From: Dryocosmus kuriphilus
Lineage: Eukaryota; Arthropoda; Insecta; Hymenoptera; Cynipidae
DNA length: 64,000 nucleotides
Direction of reading: 5' to 3'
Assembly (NCBI GenBank): GCA_038277395.1
Contig: CM076190.1
Location: 132,890,372 to 132,954,371 of the forward strand
The notes under the pieces are model-generated. The model did not search any database, had not been told where the DNA came from, and was given only the letters and a program-made list of their open reading frames with translations. Position 1 is the first letter of the stretch, and every line of letters starts with the position of its first letter. Shown one piece after another: positions 29,891-42,029 of the stretch. A program made the position numbers and the translations under genes.

Positions 29891-30410
29891 CACTTTAAGT
29901 GAAAACAAACTTGTTCTGTAATGACAAAAAATCCTTGCCGCACCTAAAAATTCGCCATCTATTTTCAATTTTCATTTCTATTTTCCTTTTGCTTTAATCT
30001 TTATTCGATTCAAAAATGAATTCTTTTAATTGAAAATAATGCGAGTTTTAAGAGATTTTCCAAGCGCGATTATTCAGAAGCGATTGTCAAATATCACAAA
30101 GCGCAATAAAATCCACACATAGACGCTCACAGATTACGAATAATTTGCATAATAATCAACTTAATCGTTACAAACAAATTAAGTGTAGAAATTAACAACG
30201 GAGTGGTTTAATGAATGAAGAAATTGTCTTTTTGTTTCAAATTTCTACAGCTTACATTTAGCACGACATTTAATTTTGAAGACGTATGCAATTATTAAAT
30301 TATTATTGTTGCAAACAATTATTAGAGAAAAATTAATAGCTTCGCATTTTTCTGCAAATCTAACCCATTCGTTTCATTTTGATTGCACGATATGCTCCTA
30401 GAAGTTGTAC

Positions 30411-31523
30411 ATCCCGTGTAGAAATTTCCCCATCTTTCCCTATTTAAACTGAGGTTCTAGTGTGGCGTGGACTAGAAATCCTGGTCCAGAAAGAACCAAT
30501 CAGGGCCCTGTCTGGGGCTAGTAAGCAATTTTTTACTTTGGTAAGTCTATCTGTATGTAGTGGGTTCGCGTAGAGATCCCCGCTAACCTCAGTTTTGTAG
30601 TTATATAAGGTTCGGCCGTTAGGCGGCGCGCAACATAACCTCTCTTTGGTAAAGTTCATGAGTGTCAGTCGTGTTGTCATGATTCATGAGTGTCAGTCGC
30701 TTTTTAGAAGTCATCACTTTCGCTTCACTTTGATGGAAAGAAATATGTGAGAAAAACAATATTTTAAAAAGATATTTGTCCAACAAGGTTGCTCTTCAAT
30801 TTGTAGCCATGAAGGCATGTGTAAATAAACGAATTTTTATGGAAACAAGAATATGTTCATGCATGCTAGGTAAGTTTATTAGATATTAAGCATTTATTTA
30901 TGTATTAACTATACAATTTCACGTTTTCTAAATAATGAATTAAAAAATTTTCAGCTGCGGTTTCGAATTCTCAGAAAAATTAAAGCGGCTAAGCCATAAC
31001 ACAAATGTATTTTCTATCTGAGTTAAAACATGTTTTACCTGATGCCAAGGACTGCAATGGCAGAAGGAGAGATCTCGAGAAGAAGGAAAAAATTTGCAAA
31101 AAGAACAGTATTAAGGATATGTAATATTTATATTTTTCTTTACAAATTATTTAGAAGTTAATAAAATGCAGTATAAACAAACACAATTTTATGTTTATTT
31201 CTAGGGATGTATTTGGGACGATATAAGCAGATATTTTGAGTATTTCTACTTGAAGTCATCCCAAATGCATAACTATATATAGGTTTATAATTATCACCAA
31301 TCTAACGGGAACCTGACTAGGGCCACAGCAGGGTTCTTTCTTTGATAGGGCTGTGCAAGGGCGATACCCACTAGACCCCTACTAGAATATCTAGTAGGGT
31401 CCACACTGACAAAAGCGTTACGATCTTGCTGGGGCCCCGACTAGTTTTCTCCATAAGGGCCCGACTAAAAACAGGGAAAACTAGCGAGGGCACCACTAGA
31501 CCCCTTTCGAAATTTCAACACGG
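30411..31523 (+). mobile_element. DNA element with CCCGTGTAGAAATTTC TIRs, copy 1
   Basis: Bounded by CCCGTGTAGAAATTTC at the left and GAAATTTCAACACGGG at the right. It cleanly interrupts sequence that is uninterrupted in the opposite arm. The ends carry GC-richer blocks with many CTAG/ACTAG tetramers (CACTAGACCCC, CTACTAGAATATCTAGTAGG), the middle is AT-rich, and no transposase is visible. Non-autonomous. The superfamily is not identified. Confidence 0.75.
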
Positions 31524-32000
31524 GATTCTCATAAATGTTTGTCAAAATATGACAGCAATTATTTTAATAAGCAAATTGGATACAAAAAACAAAATATTGA
31601 AATTTTCGCACGGAATCTGTGGTTTCTGTACGCAGGTCTGCTTCAAAGTGCCTTAAAGGAGAGGCTTATCTACAAAAAATTGTTCATTATTAAAAATTAC
31701 CATTGTTATAAAAAAACTTCATATAAAAGAGCACATTTTTTTTCTATTTTTATACCGAAATTTTTTTTCTCTCATGCGTTTTTTAGAATTTATTCATAAG
31801 CCGCCGAAGAATGGCTATTGCTTATGAAATTTTTTTATAAAAATGGAGGATTTTAATTCTGGACACTGTTTCGTAGTTTACTATATTTAATGAGGCAAAT
31901 CAGAGTAGTTTAACTGAAGATCAACTTTTATCAAGCCAGAAATGCGAAACTTTTGTTTTTCTGAAGATTTTAAACTGTCAATAAGCACTGGCAGTTCTCC

Positions 32001-32974
32001 AGCCGTGTAGAAATTTCGAAAGGGGTCTAGGGGGGCCCTCACTAGTTTTCCCTTTTTCTAGTCGGGCCCTTATGGGGAAAACTAGTCGGGGCTCCAGCAA
32101 GATCGTAACGCTTTTGCCAGTGTGGACTCTACTAGACTTTCTAGTAGGGATCTAGTGGGTATCGACCTTGCACAGCCCTGTCAATGAAAGGGCCCTGCTG
32201 TGGCCCTAGTCAGGTTCCCGTTAGATACAGTGATGATTATAAATCTGTATATAGTCATGCATTTGAGATGATTTCAAGTAGAAAGGCTCAGAGTATCTAC
32301 TTATATCGTCCCAAATACATCCTTGGAATTAGGCAAAACATGTTTTAAATCAGATAGGAAATACATTTGTGTTATTGTTTCGCCGCTTTGATTTCTGTGG
32401 GAATTCGAAGCTGCAGCTGAAAAATTTTTAATTTTTTATTTAGAGAACGTGAAATAGTATAGTTAATTTATGAATAAATGCTTAAATTCTAATAAACTTA
32501 CCTGATAGAATGCATGAACACATTCTTGTCTCCCTAAAAATTCATTTATTTCCACATGCATTCATGGCAACGAATTGAAGAGCAACCTATTTGGACAAAT
32601 ATCTTTTTAAAATATTGTTAATGGTCTTTCTCACATTTTTCATTCCATCAAAGTGAAGCGAAAATGATGACGTCTAAAAAACGGCTGAAACTTATGACTC
32701 ATGACAACACGACTGACACTCATGAACTTGACCCAAGAGAGGTTATGTTGCGCGCCGCCTAACGGCCCAACCTGATATATAGTTACAAAATTGATGTTAG
32801 CGGGGATTCTCTAGTCGGAACCCCACTAGATACAGATAGACTTACCAAAGTAAAAAATTGCTTACTAGCACCAGATAGGGCCCTGATTTGTTCTTTCTAG
32901 ACTAGAACTTCTAGTCTGCGCCACACTAGAAACCCACTTCAAATATGCAAAAATAGGGAAATTTTTACACGGGC
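32001..32974 (-). mobile_element. DNA element with CCCGTGTAGAAATTTC TIRs, copy 2
   Basis: Same family as 30411-31523 in reverse orientation. Collinear on the complement: the CCTAGACCCCTTTCGAAATT end, GCGCGCCGCCTAACGG, and TTCTAGTGTGGCGC near the other terminus. It is about 140 bp shorter through internal deletions. The right terminus is GAAATTTTTACACGGG. Confidence 0.75.
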
Positions 32975-33860
32975 CCTCGGTTCTCCCTTTTAATGACGTT
33001 TCTCTGATGTGATGTAAGAAAAAAATTTCTGTTTAAAAATACAAAAAATGCACTATTTATTATTAAGGTTTCTGTAATAATAATAATTGTTAATAACTAA
33101 CGATTTTTTGTAGTGAAGCCTCTCTGTTGAAGCATTTTGAGGCAGACTTTCGTAAAAAAAAACCAAAGGTTTTGCGCAAAAGTGCCCAAATTTTGCTTTT
33201 GTTTATCCAATTTGTTTATAAAAACACTTTTAGTCATATTGTGACAAATTTTAATGAGAAGCATATCATGAACTTGAACTGAAAAGAAGAGGTCAGACTA
33301 TCAGAGAAGTGCGAATCTATTAATTCTTTAATAATTGTTGTTTAAAGAATAATAATTTGAAATATTTTATACAACTTCATAATTAATCATTCCACTATAT
33401 ATAAAATATAACATTTCTAATAGAAAAAAAAACTTTTAGTTATTAAACCACTCCGTTGATAATGTGTACACTTAGTTTGTTTGTAACAATTAATTTCGTG
33501 ATACTTGACAATCGCTCCTGCCGCAATTTGCTTTAAATAAATAAATGTAATCAAAGTCAAGTCTCGCCGAATATATATTAACACAGCTGTTAAAAATTTT
33601 ATTACCTTTAATTCTAAATAAAAAAATTGTGATTGGGATGAAAATTAAAGGCCATAGGCTATTTTGAACAGCAAATTTCTGATTTCGACCACTGTGCCGC
33701 CCCTGAAAATTTGCCGCCCTTTTTAAATTATTTATTTCAATTCTTTTCTATCGAAAATTCGATAAACGAGGAAAGTCAATACAAGTGAAAATAGACTTGT
33801 TCTGTAATGATAAAATAAAATAAGTCCCGTGCCGTCCCCTAAAATTTACCGCCCTGAGAC

Positions 33861-34400
33861 ATGGTCTTTTTGGCCTCTGGTATAAATACGGCACTATTAT
33901 TGGGACTCGAGACGTTATTTTTCACTAATTGTCTCCATCCCAAAGAAGAAAAATCCATCTTTTGCATAAAGTTATATCATCCGCTAGTTTCTCGGTCTGT
34001 TGACCGAATCACATGGAAAGTAGTGGACGTTATGAATATGGTGGTTGCGGGAGGAGGATAGACTTGTGGGAAGAGGAAAGAGTAAATTGCGATTTTATTA
34101 TAATCATGTCGGCTTGTCTTCGTCTGGGCATTTCCTTCTTGAACGACAAGCGAGAGGTCCTTGCCTTCTCAATGAGAGCCAATCCAAGATCCAACTTGGT
34201 TCCGTTAGCAAGACTTTCGAGGGACCTGAACCTGAACTGGATACGCCCTGCCAGTATACAGGTGCCTCGTAGGTCTCGATTATTGACTACATATGATACG
34301 TCGATTACCGTTCTTTTTCCCCTCCAAGATTCTAAAATCACCGGTCATCGAATTTTGCCGCAAAATATCATATGACAATATTACGTAAAAGATAATCCCT
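33861..34400. other. Non-repetitive segment with unrecognised open frames
   Basis: Frames of 75-120 codons overlap on both strands (34013-34375 plus; 34341-34030 minus). The minus frame (with RDLRGTCILAGRIQFRFRSL) has protein-like composition but I recognise no domain, start context or splice sites. It may be a decayed retroelement or host exon; there is not enough to call a gene. Confidence 0.3.
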
Positions 34401-35640
34401 TCTGCGACGCCTGTGACCAAGGTATAAACACATGCTTGAAAAATTTATTCAAATATATATGTATGAAAGATTTATTCAAATCATCATATATGAAAATACA
34501 GTTATTTCCGAGTTATTTCTCTGAGTGTTGCTTAGGATTAGATTTAGATTTATCGCCATGTCCCGAACTAAGATTACATTAATTCTACTTAAAGTGTCAG
34601 TTCGGAGTTTCTACACATGAAAAACTGTATATTCAAATCTTTTTTGGGATCATCACTCTAAGATTGGTAATGTGTCCGAAATAATGTATAATACATTGCA
34701 CGTATTCCAAAAAAAAAAAAAAAAAATCGCAAGCTTCTGCTACAGTATCGTTACTTTGTCTTTCTTCACACTGACAAAGAACGTGCCTCGTATGCTGCAA
34801 GCAAAATCGATTTTAGCCTAAAATATTTTAAAAGTTTGAGCAAATTCAGCGTTGTTACAGAATTTCGTGCTTAAAATTCCAGGCCTTTGACAGACTTTTG
34901 CAAAATTCCAGCTTCTACAAAAGAATTAAACGCATTATCGAAATATCGAGAGTCAAGTGACTTGCAATTTAATTATTGCTGCCACCAGGAAGCACAAAAA
35001 AATGCGATTGTTAAGTGCGAAATACCGTAAAATAATTACTGCGCGATTAGCATGTGGCGAGGTAAAGTGACTGTATCAATCAGTTTCGGGCGAAGCAGAT
35101 TCGGATCATAATGAAAATGTAACGGCACAGAAGATCGGCTGTGTAAGGTGGTTGATGAGACGGTATAAAATAGTATGAAACAGTATGAAGCACACAGAGG
35201 CGAAACGAATCAAACGTGTATGGCGGAACGAGTCCAGAAGACATTCCGGAGTATGACGAAGAATGTCAGCCTTCGTTCAACCTTGGAGAGGACAACGGAT
35301 ATACTCTTGTATTAGTTTATAGATACTACACCGATACATGCTATAGAATCTTGTGACTCGAATTTCTGACAAATTAAATTGACTCAATGTGAGTACGACC
35401 GTAATCGTAATAGCGACGATATAGGGGTCAATGTGTGCTGCTCGGACTTAACGGTATCGTCGAAAAAACTTCACTTATTAGATGGAACACCGCACGTCCA
35501 CAAAAACGAAGATAGAATTGCTTCACGTAGGGTGATGGTCGTTGATGCTTTTTTTCTAGAAGGCTCAAATGTCTTCTGGTGTATGCAGTACCAGAAGGCA
35601 AGTTAGTGAAGGCACACTTTGTGTGACAGCGTCATTGTTC
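34401..35640. other. No gene seen
   Basis: Non-repetitive DNA. A short frame at 35379-35606 has no recognisable content. A poly-A run lies near 34710-34727. Confidence 0.4.
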
Positions 35641-36780
35641 CGAATGATGAATAACAACGATTTTATGAAGAATCAATAACCAAAAAACACTCAAGAACAA
35701 CCTTTAGCAGCACCGCTGTTCCACCAAGAGACCAAGTCTTCATGTCAACGGACAATAAATCCAAGCCACGGAAAATAATAAGCTTCGCTATCGGCAATAA
35801 AAACCTTAGCAACGATCAATAATAATAATCTTCAGCAATGAACAAGAACAACCCATCAGCAGAGGACAATAAAAAACATAACAATGGGCACAATATTTAT
35901 AGTAATAGACAATAATAAACAGTAGCAGTAGAAAATAATAACCTAGAACAATCTTTAACAATGGAAAATAAACTCTGGTAACGAAAAATAACAGACTCAG
36001 GTCTGGAAAATGAAAACCATACCAATTAGCCGTTTAGGAAATATGAACAGTGCACAATGTCTCCAGAATTGGACTCCGAAAGTTTTATGAAGAATAAATA
36101 ACCATCCTTAAAAACACTCAATAACAACCTCTAGCAGTACTGCTGTTCCACCGAGAGACCTTCTTTATATCGACGGACAATAAACCCAATCAACTGAAAA
36201 TAACACACTTAGATATCGGCAATAGAAACCTTAGAAATGATCAGTAATAATCTTCAGCAATGAACAAGAATAAACCTTTGGAAAATATTAACCATCCTTA
36301 AGAACAATCAATAATAACAACCTTTAGCTAGACTACACTAGCAGCCACATCCATCAGCAGAGGACAAAAAGAATAGCAACTGACATAATCTTCATAGTAA
36401 CAGACAATAACAAACCTCAGCAGTAGAAAATAATAACCTAGGGCAACTTTTAACAACGGAGAATAAACCCTAGAAACAGAAAATAACAGACTTAGGTGTA
36501 GACAATAAAAACCTTACCAATTAACGCTTTAGGAAATACGAACGGTGGAAAATGTCCTCAGAATTTGACCCAAATGTTTTATGAAGAATAAATAACCATT
36601 CTTAAAAACACTCAATAACAACCTTTAGCCGACTCTATTAGCAACCAATAACATTCACTATCAAAGGACAATAAAGAAACTTAACAACGGGCGAAATCAG
36701 CGCGACGATGGACAATAAAAAAGTTAGCAGCGGAAAATAATAACCTAGAATAATCCTTAATCATGGACAATAAACTCTAA
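35641..36780. repeat. Tandem 420-490-bp units of AACAATAA-rich sequence
   Basis: TTTTATGAAGAATMAATAACC recurs at about 35661, 36083 and 36575, followed each time by AACACTC...AACAACCT.TAGC and CTGTTCCACC..GAGACC. Between these anchors are short degenerate motifs (GGACAATAAAC, CAGCAATGAACAAGAA). No coding potential. Confidence 0.7.
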
Positions 36781-37019
36781 CAAATTTGACTAAATTTAGG
36801 TTTAGAAGATCGTAGTTTTTTGTTAGTTTCTCAACAAATTCCAAAAGTGTAGCCTAAATCTTACACCTTTAAAGTTACATCCTATCGTTTAAACAATGCT
36901 AAAATAAGAAATTTAGCTATGAACAATAACAGCCTTAGCAATGGAAAATCACAACCAATAGCAAAGCTCAGTAACAACAAAGAGGTTCACAAAGAGGTGA
37001 ATGTGTGTTAAAATTATTT

Positions 37020-38160
37020 TTCTTAGTTTTAAAAGGAACCGTCAGCCTCCTTAACTTTCCCTTTAAAAAACATGGAGAAAAAACTACCCTATGAAACTGC
37101 AATAGGGGTTTGACCGATTATTTGCCTTAATTGTTATTTTTTCCTCATTCTTTTATAATTCCTCATGAATGGATAATTTCAATATATGGCATACTTATTC
37201 ATTAATTTTTTATTATTTAAACAATTTTGTTCCTGGAATATCGCGAATGAAAGATATTTTATACATTCTGTGGTATATCTAACGAACTTGAAAAGTGAAT
37301 TTGTTTTTTTCAACTATTTCTTTATTGTTTTTAAACAATATGTTTTAGTTTAAATTCAACTTTTAACCAGACAAAGCTAGCAAATCGTAGTTTCTTGCTA
37401 GTTTCAAATCAACTAGTTTCAAAAGCGTAGCCTAAATCTTACTTTTTAAAACTACGTCTTATCGTTTAAACAATGTATAATTGTTTAAGTCCAACTTTTG
37501 TCAGGAAAGAGCTAGAAGAACATTCATAAAATAGGCCATAGTATTCAGAAAATACCTATTTTTCGCCTTATTATGACACAATAAGTGGTTTAAACAAAAA
37601 AATAATTGCTTAAATAATACGTAACTTGATAAAAGTAAGATATAGTATTTAAAACCTACGAAACTTGTTAAAAAGTAGCAAAAAACTACGATTTTTAGTT
37701 TTTTTTTTTCAGTAAAAGGTTGGCTTTATATCAAAATTATTCATTTAAAAAATAAAAAAACAATTGAAATAAAAATATGCACCCTTCAAGTTCATTAAAT
37801 ATACCATGTGATCCATAAAATACCCTTTAATTGCGATATTCTATCGAAAAAAATGTTTAAACAAACAAAAATTTCATGAAGAGTTATAAAAAAAAACGGA
37901 AAAAAAAAGAATAATTGAGCCAATAATCCGCAAAACCCTTATTGCACTTTCATGCTGTAGTTTTTGGGACACTCTGAAGTGGAAAAGCCGGGTATAAATA
38001 AGAAATTAATGACGGATTCGTATTAGTTGAAGACTCTTCATGAGATAATAAAAGTATTTCCTACTCTTTATTATAGATTTTCACATTTCGGATGGAATTT
38101 GCAAAAATAAGTTTTTTTCACATGTTATTCTTATAGGAAAATTCAGGAGGCTGGCGGCGC
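37020..38160. mobile_element. Foldback element with long inverted arms
   Basis: 37020-37370 is inverted at 37730-38160: GTCAGCCTCCT near 37048 pairs with AGGAGGCTGGC near 38145, and TGCAATAGGGGTTT near 37100 pairs with AAACCCTTATTGCA near 37935. The motif CTACGATTT also appears inverted around the centre. Arms are diverged and AT-rich, with no coding content. Confidence 0.55.
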
Positions 38161-38215
38161 CTTTAAAAAAAATTAAAAAATACTTGTTCACTTTTTCTGG
38201 GAAACTAGAAAAATG

Positions 38216-38230
38216 GGGGGGGGGGGGGGG
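38216..38230. repeat. Poly-G tract
   Basis: A run of about 15 G in AT-rich DNA, just right of the foldback element. Confidence 0.9.
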
Positions 38231-38269
38231 CACGAAAAAAAAACTTTTGTTTTTTCGGTTCACTCTAAT

Positions 38270-39365
38270 GACAACAGCAGTCTTATGAAGAATCAATAAC
38301 CATCCTTAAGAACAACAATAACAATATCTATCAAGACAATTTTTTCACTAAGAATCGATAAGGACAGCTAGAGAATGGCAATAAAGAAAACTTAATAACG
38401 GATATTAAACCCTAGCAAATGAAAAGCACATACTAGCAACTCACAACAACAAATTACAACAGAAACAAACAAGAAAAATCCTTTAAACTGATCTATAATA
38501 ACTGTTAAAAGTGACCCCAATAAAACAATAAATAATCTTATGAAAAATCAATAACGATCATTAAGAACACTCAGAACAATATTTAGCAACACTATTATTC
38601 CACTAACAGCCACTAGCAACTAGTGGTTGCTATTAACTCTTAGTGGGACAATAGTGTTGTTAAAGTTTGTTATTGAGTTATTGATTGACGGACAAAGTAC
38701 TTATAGAAACGGACAATAAACCCTAACAAAATAAAATCACATACTCTGCTATGGATAACATCAACCTCAGCAATTCACAACAACAAACCACAACAGAAAA
38801 AAACAAGAAAAATCCTTAGACCTGATCTATAACAACTGCTAAAATGATCCCCGCAAAAGAAAAAATAACCTTATGAAGAATCAATAAGGATCATTAAGAA
38901 CACTCAATAACAATCTTTAGAAACACTGTTATTCCACTAATAGCCAGTAGCAACTAGTGGTTGTTATTAACTCTTAGTGGAAAAATATCAATTTAAAGTT
39001 TTTTATTGAGTTATTGATTGACGGACAGTATTTATAGAAACAGACAATAAACCCTAGAAAAAGAAAACCACATACTCTGCTATGGATAATATCTACCCTA
39101 GTAATTCACAACAACAAATGGCAACAGAAACAAACAAGAAAAATCCTTAGACCTGATCTATAACAACTGTTGAAATGATCCCCGCAAAGGAAAAAATAAT
39201 CTTATGAAGAATCAATAAGGATCATTAAGAACACTCAATAACAATCTTTAGAAACACTGTTATTCCACTAACAGCCAATAGCAGCTAGTGGTTGTTATTA
39301 AGTCTTAGTGGAACAATAGTGCTGCTAATGTTTGTTATTAAGTTATTGATTGACGGACAAAGTGC
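38270..39365. repeat. Three tandem ~330-bp units each containing a large palindrome
   Basis: CTTATGAA.AATCAATAA recurs at about 38536, 38873 and 39204. Within each unit about 60 bases are followed by their inverted copy: AACACT.TTATTCCACTAA..GCCA.TAGCAA, then CTAGTGGTTG.TATTAA.TCTTAGTGG and onward to TTATTGAGTTATTGATT. The hairpin centre is near CAACTAG. The intervening sequences (AGAAACAAACAAGAAAAATCC) are also shared. A preceding partial unit begins near 38283. Confidence 0.75.
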
Positions 39366-41150
39366 CTGTAGCAACGGATAATAACAAAACTGACAGTAGA
39401 AAATAACACCTAGAACAATACATAGAATAGGTTCAACATCAATATCCCGCAACAGTCAATAACTATCCACTGCAAAGAACAATAACAACCTCTAAACACG
39501 GTCAATAATGATCATTATCATCGCAGTTTTTTAATTAAAATGTATCTTCTTCATTCTTCTGGAAGCTGAAACTAACAAAGGAACGAAGAAGGGTGAAAAA
39601 GAGAGGAGGATGACTAAGCTAAAGATTGCAACCCGCTCGAATGACGTCAAGGTGGATCATCCTTGCCTGAGGACACTGAATAGTAGCTGAGTTACTCAGG
39701 TTGAGGGATTTTTAAGAACGGAAATACTGAGTGACCTCACAAACCGGTCAGTGATAATCCTCTATTGGTCTATTCCTTCAAGTCCTGCGAGATTCGTTAT
39801 TGGCGTCCTACAACAAGATAGCAATCTCAAATCTTTTTCTTCATTACAAGAGCGCATATTGCCCGCGGGTGGATGACTAAAGAGAAGAGTATTTTTCCGA
39901 CCAATCGTTTCGTCTTTCAAGTACTTTTCGAAACTCTTTAAACTTTCAAAAATTTATCAGTTAAAGGTTTCGCCATCAAGATCCACCAGTCCTTGAGAAA
40001 ATCTCCCTATAAAAAAGTGTATCAATCTCTAGTCACGTTTCTTTATCGTATCATTATCTAATTACTTTCAGGAAAATAAAAAATTGGCATTCAAAGAATA
40101 ACTACGGTGCTTCTCAATACTGAGTATGTTCATGCCAATTATTTACAATAGAGTGGCAAGGACGCAATTTCATTTTTACGCTCTTCAAATTTTTTTTACC
40201 TTACGAATTAATTACTAAATCAGCTAGCTATAAAATGAAACATCCATAAAATAGAAATTTAAAAATGACGGGTAAGATACGGAAGACCTCCCGTAAGAAA
40301 TCAATCGAAATAAGATTCGATTGAAATCAAGTTAGATTTTTTGCAAGCTAATCTAGAGGGATACCAATGCGATATAAACACCTGCAATTATCAGTTCGCT
40401 AAGATAATTTGTCTCGACTCACGAGTCGAAGGAGGTGGTGAGAGAGTAATATTTCACGTGCTCGTGCACGTATATGTAGGGACTTACTACTTTATTGCAC
40501 TAGTTTGTAATGCTAGGTTTCTGTTTCTTATCCTTCGGGATCGACGATTGTTCAGATTGAAGAGTCTCTTCTCAAAATACCTCAGTTAACTTTACCTGCA
40601 CCTTTTTCTTATTTTCTTCAGATCAGGGTAGCGATTATGTTTTTTTCTTTAGTGCCCATTTTTAACACTTTAATGCAATATTTTTCAATATTGGCGCCAT
40701 CGGTTGTTTCATTTCAAATTTACGACATAATTCCCGCCTTAGACGCCAAGAAACCTGCCTTATATTCAGTAAACCTTTAATGAAGTTTTATTTTAATCAA
40801 GCACGACAAGATATTATCCGACATTAAGCGATAATTTCTGTAATGTTATTTTGTACTGCAATTAGTTTCTGGCTAATTTCTAGTTAGACTGGGGACGGAA
40901 TCGAATCAAGTGTAGTAAAATACAAGGTAAAATCGGGTAGAGGAAAAAAAAATGTGAGCAAAAAAGTCTGCGTGAGAGAGAATTAAAATTGATACAAAGT
41001 GTGTCGAGAATTAAGTGTATAAGGCTATCATTTTAAGGCGTAATGGATATTGGACTGGACGCCATAACAATTTATCATATCATTTTTCTTCGAGAAACTT
41101 AGATATTGATAACAAATTCAATAATAAATCAAATTATCTCTTTTTTTGTA
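39366..41150. other. Mostly unique DNA, no gene seen
   Basis: The first 150 bases continue AACAAT-rich repeats. From 39530 to 41150 the sequence is non-repetitive; a frame at 40341-40589 has no recognised content. No RNA gene was seen. Confidence 0.4.
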
Positions 41151-41159
41151 TTCCCAAAT

Positions 41160-42029
41160 ATCAACCCTGAAACTCAAGTATCAAATCATAGGTCACAAAT
41201 ACTAGCTTCCAAATCGTAAGTTCCAAAACTGAAGTCCAAAATGGTCAGGCAAAACACTATGAGACCCACAAATATGGTCTAAAATTAGGTACGAACCACA
41301 AGTCCCAAATCATAAATTCAAACAAAATTAATCCCAAAAAGGGTCCCAGAAATAAGATCCAGTATAAGGTCCAAGCAGCAAATCCTAAGCCATGAGGTCC
41401 AAAATAATAAATCCTAAGATTAGGGTCGAAGTCACAAGCTCCAAAACTTAAATCCCAAACACCATAAATCGCAAAGGAGACCGAAATTTAGACCCAAATC
41501 TTAAGTCCTGAACCAAGAGGTCCAAATTCGCAAGTCCCGAAAGATATTGAAACCGCAAGCCCCAGACGGTAAGGGCCAAAGATTCCAAGTCAGAAAATGA
41601 CCCCAAAAAAAGTTCTACAATAAGACCCTAACCACAAGGCTTAAACTGTAAGACATTAGTCCCAAAAAATAAGGTCAATACGACAAGTCCAAAACCGTAA
41701 AAATCCAAAATCACAAGTCCCATACTGTCGGGCCCAAAACACGTGAATCTCAGAGAAACCCAAAATAATTTCCAAAATAAGACCCGAACCGTAAGGTCCA
41801 AAATCTTGAGAACGAAAAATAAAGTCGAAATTGTATTTATTAAAATATCAAGCCTAGAATAAAACCCAAACGACGAGGCCCAAAAAATTTGTCCCAAAGA
41901 TAAGGTCGAATCCACAGGCACTAAGCCACAATACTCCAAAATCGCAAGTCCCAAGCTGAAAGATCAAAAACCATAAATATGAAAAAGAAGCTCAAAATAA
42001 TTTCTAAAGTAAGACCCAAACAGTAAGTC
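41160..42029. repeat. Degenerate short-period repeat, precursor-like part of the satellite
   Basis: Loose repetition of a roughly 12-20-base motif such as AGTCCCAAA, AAGGTCCAAA and CCCAAAATCGTAAGTCC, with no fixed longer period. It grades into the regular 198-bp array to the right. Confidence 0.8.

Larger units (their letters stand above)
29891..33860. repeat. Composite inverted-repeat structure
   Basis: An underlying inverted duplication pairs 30060-30410 with 33290-33530 and 31524-31680 with 33120-33280 (for example CAACGGAGTGGTTTAAT against its complement). A DNA element was inserted into the left arm (30411-31523), splitting it. A second copy in opposite orientation (32001-32974) lies near the centre. 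Short direct repeats (AAGTGAAAA.A.ACTTGTTCTG at 29897 and 33785) flank the whole. No gene is seen in it. Confidence 0.65.

Noticed and set aside
34013..34375. Overlapping 100-120-codon frames on both strands
   Set aside because: Composition is protein-like on the minus strand, but there is no domain, splice structure or homology I can state. Not called as a gene.
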